From contig JBIJDM010000005.1 of NCBI GenBank assembly GCA_044344145.1, positions 1 to 32,347 on the forward strand: a stretch of DNA of 32,347 nucleotides, in the 5' to 3' direction. Below the pieces are notes generated by a model. It worked only from the letters and a program-made list of their open reading frames with translations, did no database searches and had not been told where the DNA came from. This DNA comes from JBAXGE01 sp044344145 (GTDB lineage: Bacteria > Planctomycetota > Phycisphaerae > WQYP01). Position 1 is the stretch's first letter; every line of letters begins with the position of its first letter. The position numbers and the translations under genes are program-made. Shown here piece after piece: positions 8,395-16,207 of the stretch.

Positions 8395-9020
8395 TATACG
8401 CACGCTTGGGTGGTTTTCTGTTTTTGGCCTGGCTGGGTCTGATGCTGGGGGGATGTTTTTTGGCCAGTACCCCCGTCGAGGCCGCCTACAAAATCCCCAA
8501 AGAGGTTAGGGTCTTGGTTCTGGTGGACCCCGTGGCGGGTTCCCACGCCCCTGCAGTGCTGCCCGTCCAACTGGGCCAAGCCATCACTGATCAGTTATTC
8601 CGTATGAAAGCAGCAGACCAATTTGTTGCCCAGTTCCGGATTGAGCGTTTGCGCGAAGAGGCTGGCTTTGCAAAATATACAATCGCGGAAATCGCGGAAA
8701 AGACCGAGGCGGATTATGTCATGGTCGTGGATGTGACTTTGTGGAAAGTGGAAGTCTCGGCGGGGGGCGAGATTGTCACCGGCCGGGCGGAAACCTCGGT
8801 ACGTATGGTGAATCGGGCCGGGGAGCGGGTCTATCCCACCGGCACATCTGACAATGCCATTAGTGGCCTGCCGTTGATTATCGAAGCCCCCAACCAACCC
8901 ATCGAACGCGTCAATGCCGTTAAGATGCAAGACCTGCTGATTCGTAATATCGCCATTCAGGCCTCCAAGAGCTTCCATAAATGGGACTCCAGCGACGCGA
9001 GTTTCCGGGTGAAGTTCTAA
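8391..9020 (+). CDS. Lipoprotein of unknown function (downstream member of a pair)
   Basis: 209 aa starting at a GTG that overlaps the preceding stop (GTGA), a sign of translational coupling. The signal peptide ends in lipobox L-G-G-C, giving a lipidated exported protein. The mature domain has V-R-V-L-V-L-V-D-P, a helix with I-T-D-Q-L-F, then E-A-D-Y-V-M-V-V-D-V, the same order of elements as in the upstream lipoprotein and in TolB-N/CsgG-like envelope proteins (weak, by eye). The two may be diverged paralogues forming a hetero-oligomer. No catalytic motif is visible. The gene is followed by a 299-bp stretch without a gene that carries the hydrogenase promoter. Confidence 0.72.
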   Translation: MIYARLGGFLFLAWLGLMLGGCFLASTPVEAAYKIPKEVRVLVLVDPVAGSHAPAVLPVQLGQAITDQLFRMKAADQFVAQFRIERLREEAGFAKYTIAEIAEKTEADYVMVVDVTLWKVEVSAGGEIVTGRAETSVRMVNRAGERVYPTGTSDNAISGLPLIIEAPNQPIERVNAVKMQDLLIRNIAIQASKSFHKWDSSDASFRVKF

Positions 9021-9319
9021 CCTCGGTTCCAGCGCTCACCACTCCCTGCGTAAACGTACTTTGGGCTCCGCTGCGCAACGCGTATGAGTTTATTGCCGAC
9101 AAAATCGCTATGTAATACGTGTGTTCCTCATGGTAATCAACCTGCACAAATCGCACTGATTTAGTCTGTTTATAAAATAAGATAAATAGGTCGTCATGTA
9201 GTTGACAACGCGTTTAGGTCTGGTATTTTGACCCTTGCAATTAGACGTTTTGTCGGTGTTCGCAAGTTTGCGGAAGCGGCAACGGATCACGGCAGCTTGG
9301 CCTCTGACGAGGGAATGTT
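9021..9319 (+). other. Intergenic region upstream of the hydrogenase operon
   Basis: No gene is seen here. The first 100 bp has no evident terminator for the lipoprotein pair. An AT-rich block at about 9160-9195 precedes the promoter listed at 9202-9229. Between promoter and start codon there is a leader of about 85 nt. It holds a small imperfect inverted repeat (TTCGCAA at 9259-9265 against TTGCGGAA at 9268-9275) that could fold or bind a regulator. Confidence 0.5.
9202..9229 (+). promoter_or_regulatory. Promoter of the hydrogenase structural operon
   Basis: A perfect -35 box TTGACA at 9202-9207, 16 bp spacer and TATTTT at 9224-9229 (4 of 6). Predicted transcription start is near 9236, giving a leader of about 85 nt before the NuoE-like gene. 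It is one of the best sigma-70-type matches in the window. Confidence 0.6.
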
Positions 9320-9895
9320 ATGACGACCGAACCCATACCCCCACAGCAACAGGCACAGAGCATGGCGCGTTGGAAAGACGACGAAGCCAGTCTGCTGGGC
9401 ATGTTGGACGAACTGGAACAGAAGCACGGCTATGTGCCGCGCGATGTGGCCGACGAATTGGCCCGGATTCTGGAAGTGAAGCTGGAACGCCTCACCAAGA
9501 TTCGTACCAAGATCGAAAGCGGCACGCGCAAGGATGTGGAAGAGCACGTCAAGCGCTGGGCCAAGGAAGAGGGCAACCTCATCATGATCCTGCACGCCAT
9601 CCAGAACGAGCACGGCTATGTGCCGCGCGAAGTCGCGATGGAATTGTCGCGGGCGCTGGATGTGAAACTCGCCCGCATTTACGAAGTCATCACCTTCTAT
9701 CACTACTTCAAACTGGTCCCGCCTGGCAAACATAATGTCGCGGTGCGCATGTTCCACCTCGATGTGGTGCGCTGCATTGGGTGCTGCGGCTTGTCGCCCG
9801 CCATGGTGGTGGATGGCAAGACCTACGGCAAGGTCAAACCCACGGATATCAGTCAGATCATTATCGAAACCCGCAAGAAGGATGAGCAACCATGA
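9320..9895 (+). CDS. hydC: NuoE/HydC-like hydrogenase subunit with duplicated helical domain and truncated [2Fe-2S] domain
   Basis: 191 aa, preceded by GAGGGA 6 nt before ATG. NuoE-like subunits pass electrons between the FMN subunit and the rest of NADH-linked hydrogenases through a [2Fe-2S] cluster held by four Cys (C-x4-C and C-x3-C type). Here the N-terminal helical unit occurs twice: H-G-Y-V-P-R-D-V at 36-43 and H-G-Y-V-P-R-E-V at 98-105, each with a following L-x-V-K-L-x-R helix. Normal family features follow the second copy (I-T-F-Y-H-Y-F, then P-P-G-K-H). The thioredoxin-like domain then jumps from V-A-V-R at 140-143 directly to F-H-L-D-V-V-R-C-I-G-C-C-G. The stretch with the first two ligand Cys, normally about 35-40 residues, is absent. 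Only C152, C155 and C156 remain. The frame is intact and overlaps the next gene by ATGA, so this looks like a real protein, not a frameshift. Cluster binding is doubtful. Confidence 0.85.
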   Translation: MTTEPIPPQQQAQSMARWKDDEASLLGMLDELEQKHGYVPRDVADELARILEVKLERLTKIRTKIESGTRKDVEEHVKRWAKEEGNLIMILHAIQNEHGYVPREVAMELSRALDVKLARIYEVITFYHYFKLVPPGKHNVAVRMFHLDVVRCIGCCGLSPAMVVDGKTYGKVKPTDISQIIIETRKKDEQP

Positions 9896-11838
9896 AACCA
9901 CTCACCCCCGCAGACCTGCAAGTCTATGCCCAGCGCACTGCCGCGCCGCAGAATTGGATCAAGGTCGGCTTGGATACCGGTGGCATTGCCGCCGGTGCGG
10001 GCGAAGTCTTTGACGCGCTCGACAAGGAAAAGCAGCGTTTGGGCCTGCCCGTGGCGGTACAACGTACCGGCTCGGTGGGCTTGGCCTATGCCGATCCGCT
10101 GGTCGAAATCTCGGTCGAAGGCATGCCGCGCGTGATGTATGGTCGCGTGACGCCCGAAAAGGCCACGGACATCATCAATCTGCACGTGATCAAACACCAG
10201 TTGGTGGACGGTCTGGTGATGGCCCGACGCGATCGGGGCAAGGAAATCAAAGCCCCCACCCAGTGGGTGCTGGTCAGTGATACCAGTCCCGCCGATGGCG
10301 ACAAAACTCAATTCTTCCAGTTCTCGATGATGGAAGAAATCAAACGCCAGAAGTTGGAAGGCAAGGTTCAGGTCGTACAGGCCATTGATATGGGCGTGTA
10401 TGACGAAGGCGTGGTGGTGCAGTTGCTGCCCTCGGGCGTGACCTACACCAACGTGCTGGCCAATGATGTGGCCCGGATCGTGCAGCACAGCATCCAGAAA
10501 AACGAAGTGCTGGAAGATCTGCTGTTCGCGGCCTCCGACAAACAGGTCAAGGTCGTGCTCCGCAACTGCGGCAGCGTGGACCCCGAGAGCCTCGACGATG
10601 CCTTGACCCATCAGACGTATCAGGCGATCAGTAAAGCCGTCACCAAGATGACGCCCGAACAGGTCATCGCCGAATTCAAAGCCAGCGGCCTGCGCGGCCG
10701 TGGCGGGGCGGGCTTCCCGACCTGGATGAAATGGAAATTGACCCGCGATGTGAAAGCGGATCAGAAATATATGGTCTGTAACGGCGACGAGGGCGACCCC
10801 GGCGCGTTTATGGACCGCAGTGTGCTCGAAGGCGACCCGCATGCCGTGCTGGAAGGCATGATGATTGCGGCCTATGCCATCGGCGCGACCATGGGTTACT
10901 TCTACATCCGGGCGGAATATCCCATGGCGGTGGCCCGCGTGCAGAAAGCCATTGATCAGGCCCGCGCCCGCGGCCTGCTCGGTCAGAACATCCTCGGCAG
11001 CAGCTTCTGCTTCGACGCCAAGATTCGTCTGGGTGCCGGGGCGTTTGTGTGCGGTGAGGAAACCGCCCTGATCGCCTCCATCGAAGGCAAACGCGGCAGC
11101 CCCAGCCCCCGGCCGCCGTATCCGTCGGTCAAGGGTCTGTTCGGCAAGCCCACTGCCATCAACAATGTGGAAACCCTCGCCGGCGTGCCGGCCATCCTGC
11201 TCAAGGGTGGCGAATGGTATGCCCAGTACGGGACCGAAAAGTCCAAGGGCACCAAGGTCTTCGCCGTCACCGGCAAGGTCAAGAATGCCCAGTTGGTCGA
11301 AGTGCCCATGGGCATCACCCTGCGGGAAATCGTGTTTGAAATCTGCGGTGGCGTGCTGGAAGACAAAGCCATCAAGGCCGTGCAGACCGGCGGCCCCTCG
11401 GGTGGCGTGATTCCCGAAGACAAGCTCGACACGGCCATCAGCTATGAATCGCTCCTGCTGCTGGGCTCGATCATGGGCTCGGGCGGGATGATCGTCATGG
11501 ACCTGAACGACTGCATGGTGGACGTGGCCAAGTTTTACCTGAAGTTCTGCGTGGATGAATCCTGCGGCAAGTGTGCGCCCTGCCGTGTGGGTGGTTACCA
11601 GATGCTGCAGGTGCTTGACCGCATCAGCCGCGGTCTGGGCAAGCCCGCAGATATCGAATCGTTGCGGCGGATGTGTCAGGCGATGCAGAAAGCCTCGCTG
11701 TGCGGCTTGGGCCAGACGGCGCCCAATCCGGTCCTGTCCACGCTGCGTTACTTCAACAGCGAATACAGTGCTTTCATCGAAGGCGGCGTGAGTTACGCCA
11801 AGAAAATGTCGGCCAAGGCGGCCAGTGCCGGTAAGTAA
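9892..11838 (+). CDS. hydB: NuoF/HydB-like NADH- and FMN-binding hydrogenase subunit with two Cys-free thioredoxin-like domains
   Basis: 648 aa. The core oxidises or reduces NAD(H) through FMN. Seen in order: a thioredoxin-like domain at about 22-113 (G-L-D-T-G-G-I-A-A-G-A, later T-G-S-V-G-L-A-Y-A-D-P-L-V) whose ligand Cys positions are G, S and A; a second thioredoxin-like domain at about 123-213, also without Cys; the FMN loop G-R-G-G-A-G-F-P-T at 269-277 followed by W where Gly is usual; N-G-D-E-G-D-P-G-A-F at 297-306; the NADH region C-G-E-E-T-A-L at 387-393; and N3-type [4Fe-4S] ligands C558, C561, C564 and C604. The first Cys in the protein is C226. The C-terminal two-cluster ferredoxin domain of bifurcating HydB is absent. 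It overlaps the NuoE-like gene by 4 bp and is followed 33 bp later by hydA. Confidence 0.92.
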   Translation: MKPLTPADLQVYAQRTAAPQNWIKVGLDTGGIAAGAGEVFDALDKEKQRLGLPVAVQRTGSVGLAYADPLVEISVEGMPRVMYGRVTPEKATDIINLHVIKHQLVDGLVMARRDRGKEIKAPTQWVLVSDTSPADGDKTQFFQFSMMEEIKRQKLEGKVQVVQAIDMGVYDEGVVVQLLPSGVTYTNVLANDVARIVQHSIQKNEVLEDLLFAASDKQVKVVLRNCGSVDPESLDDALTHQTYQAISKAVTKMTPEQVIAEFKASGLRGRGGAGFPTWMKWKLTRDVKADQKYMVCNGDEGDPGAFMDRSVLEGDPHAVLEGMMIAAYAIGATMGYFYIRAEYPMAVARVQKAIDQARARGLLGQNILGSSFCFDAKIRLGAGAFVCGEETALIASIEGKRGSPSPRPPYPSVKGLFGKPTAINNVETLAGVPAILLKGGEWYAQYGTEKSKGTKVFAVTGKVKNAQLVEVPMGITLREIVFEICGGVLEDKAIKAVQTGGPSGGVIPEDKLDTAISYESLLLLGSIMGSGGMIVMDLNDCMVDVAKFYLKFCVDESCGKCAPCRVGGYQMLQVLDRISRGLGKPADIESLRRMCQAMQKASLCGLGQTAPNPVLSTLRYFNSEYSAFIEGGVSYAKKMSAKAASAGK

Positions 11839-11871
11839 TACCATCACCAACGCGACGCAAGGAACATACAT

Positions 11872-13617
11872 ATGATTAAGGCCAAGATCAACGGGATTGA
11901 TGTGGAAGTACCGGAAGGGACGACCATCCTGGACGCTGCCCGCAAGGTGCAGGTCAAGATTCCCGTCCTCTGTAAACACAAAGACCTCGATCCCACCGCC
12001 GCCTGCGGCATCTGTCTGGTGCGGGTGAAGAACTCGCCCAAGCTGCCCCGGGCCTGTTGCACGCCGATTGACAACGGCATGGACATCACCACCCACGACA
12101 GCGAAATTGTGGATATACGCCGCAATGTGCTGGAGTTGATTCTGTCCAACCACCCCAATGAATGCCTGACCTGTCTGCGCAGCGGGGAATGCGAACTGCA
12201 GACCCTGGCCGCCGACTTTGGCATCCGGCAGGAATCCATCCGCCGATATGTCCGCGATGTGCCGATGGACAAGTCCACCGGTTCGATCAACATTGATTTC
12301 CGCAAGTGCATCAAGTGCGGCCGCTGCATCACGGTCTGCCAGAATATCCAGAACGTCTGGGCGCTGTCCTTCCTGGATCGCGGCATCAATACCCGCATGG
12401 CCCCCGCCGGCGACATTCAACTGGCCGAATCGCCCTGCGTGCGCTGCGGTCAGTGCTCGGCGCATTGCCCCACCGGCGCGATCGTCGAAAACGACGAAAC
12501 CCAGACCGTGTGGGATGCCCTGCATGATCCCAACAAGTATTGCGTGGTCCAGATGGCTCCGGCAGTGCGTGTGGCCTTGGGCGAATCCTTCGGCTTCCCC
12601 ACGGGCACCAATCTGACCCGCAAGATTTACACCGCTCTGCGGCGGTTGGGCTTCAAGGCGGTCTTTGACACCAATTTCTCCGCCGATCTGACCATCATGG
12701 AAGAAGCCACCGAATTTGTGCAGCGTTTCGCCCACAAGAAGGGCGAATTGCCGCTGATCACCAGTTGCTGCCCGTCGTGGACCGACTTCATGGAAAAGGT
12801 CCACTATGACTTCCTGGATAATTTCTCCACCTGCAAGTCGCCCCAGCAGATGCTCGGGGCGCTGGCCAAGACCTATTACGCCGAAAAACGCGGTATTGAC
12901 CCCGCCCAGGTTTACATGGTTTCGATCATGCCCTGCACGGCCAAGAAGTTTGAAATCTCGCGCACCGATGAAATGTACGCCTCCGGTCACAAGGACGTGG
13001 ACGTGGCGCTCACCAGCCGCGAAATCATCCGCATGATCAAACAGTCCGGCGTGGATTTCCCCGAATTGCCCGAAAGCGATGCCGATTCCCTGCTGGGCGA
13101 ATATAGCGGCGCTGGCACCATCTTCGGGGTGACCGGCGGCGTTATGGAAGCGGCCCTGCGTACCGCGTATAACATGGTCACCGGCAAGAATCTGGCCAGT
13201 GTGGAATTTGCCGATGTCCGCGGTCTGGCGGGCGTCAAAGAAGCCACCGTCAAGATCAACGATCTCTCGATTCGCATTGCCGTGGCTCATGGTCTGGCCA
13301 ATGTCGAAACCGTGCTGGACCGTGTCCGCGAAGCCCGCAAGGAAGGCAAGGAATTGCCCTACCACTTCATCGAAATCATGGCCTGCCCCGGCGGCTGTAT
13401 CGGTGGCGGAGGTCAGCCTTATGGCATCAACGATGCTCTGCGCAAGAAACGTACCGATGCGATCTATCAAGATGATCGGGGCTGCAAGCAGCGCTGCTCG
13501 CATGACAATCCTGAAGTTATTCAGGTTTACGCAGATTTCCTGCACAAACCCGGCAGCGAAGAGGCCCACCACCTGTTACATACCAAATACTCGCCCCGGC
13601 CGCTGTACCGCCGGTAA
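11872..13617 (+). CDS. hydA: [FeFe]-hydrogenase catalytic subunit (NAD-linked trimeric type)
   Basis: 581 aa; catalyses reversible H2 formation in the cytoplasm. Cofactor sites in order: a plant-type [2Fe-2S] domain (C34, C45, C48, C62), a His-Cys3 [4Fe-4S] site (H94, C98, C101, C107), two ferredoxin [4Fe-4S] clusters (C146, C149, C152, C156; C189, C192, C195, C199), then the H-cluster domain with L1 I-T-S-C-C-P-S-W (C299 proton relay, C300 ligand), L2 I-M-P-C-T-A-K-K-F-E (C355, E361) and L3 E-I-M-A-C-P-G-G-C-I-G-G-G (C505, C509). The C-terminal tail with L-L-H-T-K-Y is the fused small-subunit segment. Every ligand expected for an active enzyme is present. The additional C-terminal [2Fe-2S] domain of Thermotoga HydA is missing; the size resembles HndD. 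The start has AAGGA upstream, and a terminator follows the stop by 16 bp. Confidence 0.97.
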   Translation: MIKAKINGIDVEVPEGTTILDAARKVQVKIPVLCKHKDLDPTAACGICLVRVKNSPKLPRACCTPIDNGMDITTHDSEIVDIRRNVLELILSNHPNECLTCLRSGECELQTLAADFGIRQESIRRYVRDVPMDKSTGSINIDFRKCIKCGRCITVCQNIQNVWALSFLDRGINTRMAPAGDIQLAESPCVRCGQCSAHCPTGAIVENDETQTVWDALHDPNKYCVVQMAPAVRVALGESFGFPTGTNLTRKIYTALRRLGFKAVFDTNFSADLTIMEEATEFVQRFAHKKGELPLITSCCPSWTDFMEKVHYDFLDNFSTCKSPQQMLGALAKTYYAEKRGIDPAQVYMVSIMPCTAKKFEISRTDEMYASGHKDVDVALTSREIIRMIKQSGVDFPELPESDADSLLGEYSGAGTIFGVTGGVMEAALRTAYNMVTGKNLASVEFADVRGLAGVKEATVKINDLSIRIAVAHGLANVETVLDRVREARKEGKELPYHFIEIMACPGGCIGGGGQPYGINDALRKKRTDAIYQDDRGCKQRCSHDNPEVIQVYADFLHKPGSEEAHHLLHTKYSPRPLYRR

Positions 13618-13633
13618 TATTTCCGCAAAAATG

Positions 13634-13663
13634 ACGGACCCTGTAAAAAGGGTCCGTTTTTTT
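13634..13663 (+). terminator. Rho-independent terminator after hydA
   Basis: A perfect 8-bp stem, ACGGACCC (13634-13641) with GGGTCCGT (13650-13657), an 8-nt A-rich loop, and a run of seven T to 13663. It separates the structural and maturation transcripts. Confidence 0.92.
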
Positions 13664-13664
13664 G

Positions 13665-13693
13665 TGGACAAACTGGACAATATGGTATTTAAT
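13665..13693 (+). promoter_or_regulatory. Promoter of the hydrogenase maturation operon
   Basis: TGGACA at 13665-13670, exactly 17 bp spacer, TTTAAT at 13688-13693 (5 of 6 each). It begins 2 bp after the hydA terminator. Predicted transcription start is near 13700, only a few bases before the hydE ATG at 13704, so the message would be leaderless or nearly so. Confidence 0.65.
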
Positions 13694-13703
13694 TAGTGCT
13701 GCG

Positions 13704-14792
13704 ATGTCCCTTACAGCGCCGGATATTCTCCATTACCTGACCACCGACCAAGCCGACGAGGTCGAGTTGCTCTATGCCCGGGCCGATGCCGTCCGGCAAA
13801 AGCATGTCGGCCCGGCGGTCCACCTGCGCGGCCTGATCGAGGTCAGCAACTACTGCCGGCGGCGCTGTCTCTACTGCGGCTTGAATGCCGATAACCATCA
13901 GTTAAAACGCTACCGCATGAGCATGGGTGAAGTGTTGGCCTGTGCCAATCAGGCCCATCAGATGGGTTATGGCACGGTGGTGCTGCAGGCGGGCGAAGAC
14001 CCGCAACTGACCACCGCGTGGGTTACGGAAGTCATCAAATGTATCAAGTCCGCCTTGCCGGTGGCGGTGACGCTGAGTCTGGGCGAACGTGAAACCGGGG
14101 ATTATGCCCAGTGGCGCCAGGCCGGGGCGGACCGTTATCTGCTGCGGTTTGAAACGTCGAATCCCGCGTTGTTTGCCCGGGTGCATCCGCATCTGCAGGG
14201 GCAAAGCTGGGCTAGCCGCATTGATCTGCTCCGGCAGTTGCGCGAATTGGGTTATGAAATTGGCGGGGGCGTGATGGTGGGCCTGCCCGGTCAGACCTGG
14301 GCGGATTTGGTTAATGATCTGCAATTGTTCAGCACTTTGAATTTGGATATGATCGGCGTGGGGCCGTGGCTCGCGCATCCGGATACCGCACTGGGCCGTG
14401 AGGCGGAGGCGTATATGGCCGCGTCCGCAGAACAGGTGCCCAACACCGAAGCACTGACCTACCGCGTGATCGCATTGGCCCGCCTGCTGCAACCGCGGGC
14501 CAATATCCCCGCCACCACGGCCATGGCCACGCTGAATACCAGTCAGGGCCGCGAGTTGTGCCTGAAACGCGGGGCCAATGTGGTGATGCCGAATCTTACG
14601 CCCCCGGCGTACCGGCAACTGTACGAAATTTACCCCGGCAAGGCCTGCATGACCGAAACGGCCGAGGCGTGTCACGGGTGTTTACAGGGCCGCATCGAGT
14701 CGCTGGGCCGGGAAATCGGCACCGGGCGCGGTGATGCCCCCCAACCAGTCCGGCCGGTGGCCGGACCTTTGTCAGGAGGTAGTGTGTCATGA
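13704..14792 (+). CDS. hydE: [FeFe]-hydrogenase maturase HydE (radical SAM)
   Basis: 362 aa. HydE is a radical SAM enzyme that processes the Fe(CO)2(CN)-cysteine product of HydG on the way to the binuclear H-cluster subsite. Seen: the radical SAM motif N-Y-C-R-R-R-C-L-Y-C-G with C51, C55 and C58; the following N-x(5)-R-Y-R-M-S-M-G-E segment; the barrel strand V-V-L-Q-A-G-E-D; G-G-G-V-M-V-G-L-P-G-Q-T; and the C-terminal Y-P-G-K-A-C with C-H-G-C, possible ligands of the accessory cluster seen in some HydE proteins. ATG 13704 is chosen over an upstream in-frame TTG at 13662, because that stretch is the promoter and terminator tail. The stop overlaps the hydG start (ATGA). Confidence 0.95.
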   Translation: MSLTAPDILHYLTTDQADEVELLYARADAVRQKHVGPAVHLRGLIEVSNYCRRRCLYCGLNADNHQLKRYRMSMGEVLACANQAHQMGYGTVVLQAGEDPQLTTAWVTEVIKCIKSALPVAVTLSLGERETGDYAQWRQAGADRYLLRFETSNPALFARVHPHLQGQSWASRIDLLRQLRELGYEIGGGVMVGLPGQTWADLVNDLQLFSTLNLDMIGVGPWLAHPDTALGREAEAYMAASAEQVPNTEALTYRVIALARLLQPRANIPATTAMATLNTSQGRELCLKRGANVVMPNLTPPAYRQLYEIYPGKACMTETAEACHGCLQGRIESLGREIGTGRGDAPQPVRPVAGPLSGGSVS

Positions 14793-16207
14793 TGTCAAGA
14801 ACCATGAGTCGCACCGCGTGCGACTTTATCAATGATCCGTTGCTTAACCAATTGATCCAGACCACCACGGACGCCGTGCGGGTGCGCGAGATCATCGCCA
14901 AGAGCATGGAAAAGCAACCGCTGGAACTGGCCGAGACCGCAGCCCTGATTGCCGCCAGTGATCCGGCGTTGGTCGAAGAAATATTTGAGGCCGCACGCGA
15001 GCTCAAACGCCGCGTGTACGGCAACCGCATTGTGCTGTTCGCGCCGTTGTATATCGGCAACGAGTGCGTGAACGACTGCACCTATTGCGGGTTCCGCCGG
15101 TCGAACAAGGAAGCGGTGCGCCGCACCCTGAGTGTGGAGGATATCCGCGCCCAGGTCGAGGCGCTGGAAGACAAAGGCCACAAGCGCTTGATTCTGGTAT
15201 TCGGCGAACATCCACGCTACAACCCGCAGGCCATCGCCGACACCGTCACGCAGGTCTACAGCATTAAAAAAGGCAAAGGCGAAATCCGCCGCGTCAATAT
15301 CAACGCCGCGCCGATGGATCATGCGGGCTACAAGCTGGTGCATGATGCGGGCATCGGCACCTATCAGATTTTCCAGGAAACCTATCACAAGCCCACGTAT
15401 GCCCAGGTCCATCCCCCCGGCACGCTCAAGGGGGATTATCTCTGGCGTCTGGATGGTCTGAGCCGGGCCTTCGAAGCTGGCTGCGATGATGTCGGTATCG
15501 GCGCGTTGTTCGGCCTGTACGATTGGCGCTTCGAATTGCTGGGGCTGGTCAGCCACGCCCGCTTCCTGATGCAGCATTATCGCGTGGGGCCGCACACCAT
15601 CAGCTTCCCGCGCATGCGCCCGGCCAGCGGCATGTCCAGCAGCCTGCCCTGGGCCGTCAGCGATTATGATTTCATGCGGATCATCGCGATTCTGCGTTTG
15701 AGTGTGCCCTACACCGGTATGATTCTCACCGCGCGCGAGACCGCCGAAGTGCGCCGCGCGGCACTGGGCTTTGGGGTATCGCAGATTGATGCCGGCTCGC
15801 GCATCGAATTGGGCGGCTATACCGAAGCCGGTGATGCCCAGCAACAGTGCATCGAAAAAGAACAGTTCCAACTCGGCGATGTGCGCTCGCTGGATGAAGT
15901 GGTGCGCGAATTGGCCCAGAACGGTTATATCCCGAGCTTCTGCACGGCCTGCTATCGGCTGGGCCGCACCGGCGAAGAGTTCATGGAATATGCCATTCCC
16001 GGCTTCATCGAAAAACTCTGCACGCCCAACGCGCTGAGTACTGCGGTGGAATATGCCACTGATTACGCCACGCCGGAAACCGCCGCGGCGATCCGTAAGC
16101 TCGAAGAATCCACGCTGGCCAATATTCCCGAGAGCAGTCGCAAGACCGAGATTGTGCGCCGCCTGGGCGTGATCCGGACCACCGAACAACGGGATTTGTA
16201 TTTCTAA
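14789..16207 (+). CDS. hydG: [FeFe]-hydrogenase maturase HydG (tyrosine lyase, radical SAM)
   Basis: 472 aa, the usual length. HydG cleaves tyrosine to p-cresol and dehydroglycine and makes the CO and CN- ligands, delivering an Fe(CO)2CN synthon. The N-terminal radical SAM site is E-C-V-N-D-C-T-Y-C-G-F with C93, C97 and C100. The C-terminal auxiliary cluster site has the diagnostic C-x2-C-x22-C spacing at C385, C388 and C411, which separates HydG from its ThiH relatives. AGGAGG lies 9 nt before ATG 14789; a second ATG follows at once at 14792. The start overlaps the hydE stop by 4 bp, and the stop shares one base with the next start. Confidence 0.97.
   Translation: MMSRTMSRTACDFINDPLLNQLIQTTTDAVRVREIIAKSMEKQPLELAETAALIAASDPALVEEIFEAARELKRRVYGNRIVLFAPLYIGNECVNDCTYCGFRRSNKEAVRRTLSVEDIRAQVEALEDKGHKRLILVFGEHPRYNPQAIADTVTQVYSIKKGKGEIRRVNINAAPMDHAGYKLVHDAGIGTYQIFQETYHKPTYAQVHPPGTLKGDYLWRLDGLSRAFEAGCDDVGIGALFGLYDWRFELLGLVSHARFLMQHYRVGPHTISFPRMRPASGMSSSLPWAVSDYDFMRIIAILRLSVPYTGMILTARETAEVRRAALGFGVSQIDAGSRIELGGYTEAGDAQQQCIEKEQFQLGDVRSLDEVVRELAQNGYIPSFCTACYRLGRTGEEFMEYAIPGFIEKLCTPNALSTAVEYATDYATPETAAAIRKLEESTLANIPESSRKTEIVRRLGVIRTTEQRDLYF

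Noticed and set aside
9251..9275. A possible Rex (NADH-sensing repressor) site before the hydrogenase operon
   Set aside because: TTGT and GCAA elements occur but the spacing and arms do not match the 18-bp TTGTGAA-N4-TTCACAA type; kept only as an unassigned inverted repeat.
9853..13572. A 1239-codon open frame on the minus strand opposite the NuoF-like and hydA genes
   Set aside because: It is a shadow of two certain genes with biased third codon positions. The translation is rich in His, Gln and Gly with no domain, and there is no ribosome-binding site.
14795..16189. A 464-codon minus-strand frame opposite hydG
   Set aside because: No recognisable motif; hydG on the other strand has every diagnostic Cys.
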